Source: an uncultured Clostridia bacterium (GTDB taxonomy: Bacteria; Bacillota; Clostridia; Oscillospirales; Acutalibacteraceae). From it: DNA of 7,296 nt. The stretch is taken from assembly GCA_937888485.1 (NCBI GenBank), contig CALAQQ010000155.1, positions 1-7,296 on the forward strand, given 5' to 3'. The notes beneath the pieces are model-generated. The model did not search any database, had not been told where the DNA came from, and worked only from the letters and a program-made list of their open reading frames with translations. Positions 4,995 through 7,296 of the stretch are shown one piece after another (the first letter of the stretch is position 1; every line of letters starts with the position of its first letter). Both the position numbers and the translations under genes were made by a program.

Positions 4995-6164
4995 TTAGAA
5001 AAGAACTGCTATGCCGAAAATAATTGTCTTGAAAAATGCAAGAATTTTTTCGCCTGCATTGAATTCATTGCCATAAAGTTCAAACTGTGCAAGCATATAG
5101 TTGTTGTCTGCATAGAAATCAAGATATTTGATAACTGATGTTTCATATTCTGTTGAATTTTCTTTGATATCAATGATTCTTACGCCTCTGCCGTGGTCGC
5201 CGTATGAACCGAAGCCTGATGTGGGGGAGTTGACAAGGTCAACGCCCTTGTAATTTACTTCAAAAGTGTTCTTATGGTCGTGACCGAAGAACATTGCAAC
5301 AACGTCGCCCTGATTTACAACTGCATCAAACTGACCGCCGTTCTTTGAGGGAGGGCAGGGCATTTCATTGAGTTCGCCTGTCTTATAGTTGTCTTTCTTG
5401 AAAGTATAATATTTTCCATCATCTTCAACATATTCGTAGTTGTCTTTTTCAGCGGCGGGAATTTCTTCGATGATATCGTATATTTCCTTAACGATGATAT
5501 GCTGGAACATCATTGAGGGAACAGCTTTTCCGCCGTTCTGTTCCTTGAGTTCATTTGAAGTCTTGACATACCAGTCAAGCTGATCCTGATGAACATGGTC
5601 ATAGCCGTCTTCGTCATACATATTGGAGTCAATCATCCAGAGGTTGTATGCAATTTTTGAGGCATCTGCTGATGAATAGATTGGAACGTTATATGTACCG
5701 CAGCCGTAAAGAGCTTCGCCTTCGTCAACGGCAATGCAGTTGTCATATGATGTGTAAAATTCCATCTGTTCTTCCTTGGTAACAATCTCTTCTGCATCGT
5801 GGTTGCCGAAAACAACTGCAACGGGAATGCCGATTTCTTCAAAAACAGACATATAGTTACCAATTGCAAGTTTTACAAGCTGAAGATCGATAGCATGGAT
5901 GCCAACTGATGCAGAACCTGCGGAAATGTTGTCGCCTGTAAGAACAAGAAGGTCAGGCTGTGCATCGATAACAACTTCTTTGAGGAATTTCTTTGTTGCG
6001 GGAGTGAGAAAAGTTCCGTCCTGAACGTCGGAAATCTGCATGATACGGAAATTGCCGTCTTTGTCAAACTGAAGTTTTTCGGTTGCATTTGTTTCTGCAT
6101 AAGCAGGCATAAGAACGCCGAATGCAAGAACAGCGGCAAGAAGGATTGATACGAGTTTTTTCAT
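4995..6164 (-). CDS. Secreted calcineurin-like metallophosphoesterase
   Basis: This 389-residue protein starts with a classic signal peptide: basic MKK, hydrophobic core 4-19 and likely cleavage after AYA (21-23). Metal-site motifs follow the calcineurin order: SDVQ (D46, Q48), TGDN (77-80), GNHD (120-123), QH (H222) and GHDH (294-297). The first motif has Gln where most members have a metal-binding His; the others are intact, so it is probably still a metalloenzyme. The extreme C-terminus is hydrophobic (about 374-389) and might associate with the membrane. It is distantly related to the neighbouring 4939-3692 gene, sharing the motif order and a Dcr2-like layout, so the two look like old paralogues. 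It has its own strong promoter (6231-6203) and ribosome binding site (AAAAGGAAG). The substrate is unknown; an extracellular phosphate ester is likely. Confidence 0.9.
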   Translation of the reverse strand: MKKLVSILLAAVLAFGVLMPAYAETNATEKLQFDKDGNFRIMQISDVQDGTFLTPATKKFLKEVVIDAQPDLLVLTGDNISAGSASVGIHAIDLQLVKLAIGNYMSVFEEIGIPVAVVFGNHDAEEIVTKEEQMEFYTSYDNCIAVDEGEALYGCGTYNVPIYSSADASKIAYNLWMIDSNMYDEDGYDHVHQDQLDWYVKTSNELKEQNGGKAVPSMMFQHIIVKEIYDIIEEIPAAEKDNYEYVEDDGKYYTFKKDNYKTGELNEMPCPPSKNGGQFDAVVNQGDVVAMFFGHDHKNTFEVNYKGVDLVNSPTSGFGSYGDHGRGVRIIDIKENSTEYETSVIKYLDFYADNNYMLAQFELYGNEFNAGEKILAFFKTIIFGIAVLF

Positions 6165-6202
6165 GGTTGTCGCTTCCTTTTCTGTAATAATTTTCGTTAA
6201 AT

Positions 6203-6231
6203 ATTATAACAATTTCTTATCATAATGTCAA
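6203..6231 (-). promoter_or_regulatory. Promoter of the secreted metallophosphoesterase gene
   Basis: The minus strand reads TTGACA (6231-6226), a 17-nt spacer and TATAAT (6208-6203), a perfect consensus sigma-A promoter. The predicted start is near 6196, giving a leader of about 30 nt before the ATG at 6164. Its -35 box begins 3 nt after the T-run of the preceding gene's terminator. Confidence 0.85.
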
Positions 6232-6233
6232 TG

Positions 6234-6261
6234 AAAAAGCAGACCGTTTTTGACGGTCTGC
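6234..6261 (-). terminator. Terminator of the small helical protein gene
   Basis: On the minus strand GCAGACCGT (6261-6253) pairs with ACGGTCTGC (6247-6239) around a 5-nt loop, followed by TTTTT (6238-6234). It lies 6 nt after the stop codon at 6268, the textbook position and form of an intrinsic terminator. Confidence 0.88.
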
Positions 6262-6267
6262 AATTTA

Positions 6268-6705
6268 TTAAAGGTACGCTCTCATTTTGTTTTCAAGATT
6301 TTCTTCAAGCTCGCTTATTCTTGTTGCAAGATGTTTAACCTCGTTTGAAGCGGCGGGATATTGGTTAAGATATTTGTTTATGGACTTGATGCCCATTCCG
6401 CAGCCGTCGGTTATTAGACTTGCGGCTTGTGCGGCGGTCGGTTTGAATGCCATTTCTGCATTCGCTTTGATTTTTGACATACCTTTTGCCATGATATTCG
6501 GCTCTTTTCCTTCACAGCCGAGCTTATGCAAGGTGTCGTCAATGTCTTTTTCGAGGTCCTTATGCTCTGTTTTGCTTTCTTTGAGAACCTGTGTCAGCTC
6601 GCTTTCTTCAAGATAGGGAAGAACATCGTCGATTGATGCAACAGCCATTCGGATTCCCGCACTGCATTCCCGAAGAAGCGACAAAGTATCTTTATTATCA
6701 TTCAT
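6268..6705 (-). CDS. Small all-helical protein of unknown function (possibly ferritin-like/DUF2383-type)
   Basis: I do not recognise this 145-residue protein with certainty. It has no signal peptide or transmembrane segment, is rich in Glu, Lys, Ala and Leu, and its heptad-like pattern predicts four long helices (about 5-30, 35-62, 72-112 and 120-142). A helical bundle of the ferritin-like DUF2383 kind is possible. Notable stretches are ESKTEH (43-48) and the Gly-rich turn ITDGCGMGIKS (98-108). A ribosome binding site GGGAG (6718-6714) precedes the ATG with 8-nt spacing, and a strong terminator follows the stop, so it is a real single-gene unit. It is divergent from the amidohydrolase gene to its right. 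Its promoter is not clear: a TATAAT at 6725-6720 is too close to the ribosome binding site. Confidence 0.75.
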   Translation of the reverse strand: MNDNKDTLSLLRECSAGIRMAVASIDDVLPYLEESELTQVLKESKTEHKDLEKDIDDTLHKLGCEGKEPNIMAKGMSKIKANAEMAFKPTAAQAASLITDGCGMGIKSINKYLNQYPAASNEVKHLATRISELEENLENKMRAYL

Positions 6706-6752
6706 ATTATCATCTCCCGATTATATTATTACCCGTACAGATCAATATTTTA

Positions 6753-6781
6753 TTGACAAATTTTATAAATTGAATTATTTT
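6753..6781 (+). promoter_or_regulatory. Probable promoter of the amidohydrolase gene
   Basis: TTGACA (6753-6758), a 17-nt AT-rich spacer and TATTTT (6776-6781) fit a sigma-A promoter with a weaker -10 box. The start would fall near 6788, at the edge of the ribosome binding site AAGGAAG (6788-6794), so the leader would be very short. A slightly different -10 is possible. Confidence 0.5.
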
Positions 6782-6802
6782 TAATACAAGGAAGTGATAA
6801 AA

Positions 6803-7296
6803 ATGATTTTTGCAAACCATGCGCATATTTTCCCAAAAGAATTAAGACCCGAGGGCTGCGTTGAAAAGCTTATGGAATTTCTTGATGAATGCGAAATAGA
6901 CAAAGCAGTTGCATTTGCACCGTTTTCAGACAGATTCCATGAGGGCGGTTTTGAAGGCAGTCCCAATGACTGGCTCGCAAAGCAGATAAAGGGCAACGAC
7001 AGACTTGTCGGCTTCGGTACGGTTGATTTCACTCAGAATCTTCGTGATGAGGTGGACAGAATTGCCGACCTCGGTTTCAAAGGCATAAAACTTCATCCGC
7101 CCTATCAGGAATTTATTATTGACGGCGAAGATGCTTTCAAAGTTTACGAAAGAGCGCAGGAACTTGGACTTTTCCTTTCCTTCCATTCGGGAATGCATTG
7201 GCACAGACTGCGTGAAAACCATGTTTTGCTTTTTGATGAGGTTGCATGGAATTTTCCGAAGCTGAAATTCAGCATGGAGCATATCGGCGGATATCA
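6803..7296 (+). CDS. Amidohydrolase_2-family metal-dependent hydrolase/decarboxylase (3' end outside window)
   Basis: An open frame from ATG 6803 runs off the right edge after 164 codons. It shows the TIM-barrel amidohydrolase_2 pattern: HAH (H6, H8) in the first strand, GIKLHP (94-99) in the middle, FHSGMH (127-132) and MEHIGGY (158-164). Members related to aminocarboxymuconate-semialdehyde decarboxylase use these histidines to hold a Zn2+ and act on carboxylated or amide substrates. The specific substrate is unknown. The ribosome binding site AAGGAAG (6788-6794) is 8 nt before the ATG. The family is usually about 260-330 residues, so roughly half is present here. No signal peptide is seen, so it is cytosolic. 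Confidence 0.85.
   Translation, partial: MIFANHAHIFPKELRPEGCVEKLMEFLDECEIDKAVAFAPFSDRFHEGGFEGSPNDWLAKQIKGNDRLVGFGTVDFTQNLRDEVDRIADLGFKGIKLHPPYQEFIIDGEDAFKVYERAQELGLFLSFHSGMHWHRLRENHVLLFDEVAWNFPKLKFSMEHIGGY

Noticed and set aside
6720..6725. TATAAT on the minus strand as promoter of the 145-aa gene
   Set aside because: Transcription would start at or after the ribosome binding site (6718-6714), and no matching -35 box lies 16-18 nt upstream.
6926..7282. 118-aa minus-strand open frame
   Set aside because: It is antisense to the amidohydrolase gene, whose catalytic motifs are clear in the plus frame.

Overview
The window looks like chromosome of an anaerobic Firmicute of the class Clostridia, probably an Oscillospiraceae/Ruminococcaceae-type gut bacterium. 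The clues are the split feoA / feoB / Cys-rich small membrane protein arrangement, strong AGGAGG-type ribosome binding sites, near-consensus TTGACA-N17-TATAAT promoters, compact gene packing and moderate-to-low GC. This placement is inference; there is no rRNA or other marker gene. I saw no tRNA, rRNA, insertion sequence, CRISPR array or phage gene.

Left edge (1-323). There is no protein gene here, but the stretch is dense in signals. A strong leftward promoter (137-109) should start an RNA of about 100 nt that folds into two small hairpins and then a long intrinsic terminator with a T-run (60-9). This looks like a terminated leader (attenuator or riboswitch type) or a small RNA for a gene beyond the left edge. 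I could not assign it to a known class. Rightward, a consensus promoter (249-277) drives the feo operon.

Iron operon (324-2850, +). feoA (70 aa), feoB (669 aa, ferrous iron transporter with a GTPase domain) and a 53-aa single-span Cys-rich FeoB-associated protein end at a clear terminator hairpin. Three copies of an inverted repeat TTAG-N6-CTAA lie at 177-190, at the predicted feo transcription start (285-300) and in the feoA-feoB gap (578-593). These are probably operators of an iron-responsive regulator, most likely DtxR/MntR-like.

Leftward cluster (6164-2850, -). A secreted calcineurin-type metallophosphoesterase (6164-4995, with its own near-perfect promoter) is followed by a hairpin. 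Then come a membrane-anchored metallophosphoesterase (4939-3692) and a patatin-like lipid hydrolase (3695-2850), which overlap by an ATGA and are therefore probably translationally coupled. Two extracytoplasmic phosphoesterases beside a lipid acyl hydrolase suggest a role in envelope phosphate or lipid turnover; this is inference.

Right end. A small helical protein of unknown function (6705-6268, -) has its own terminator. A divergent amidohydrolase_2-family gene (6803 onward, +) is cut by the window edge.

No wholly new system is demonstrated. The best leads are the three-site feo operator array and the terminated leader RNA at the left edge.
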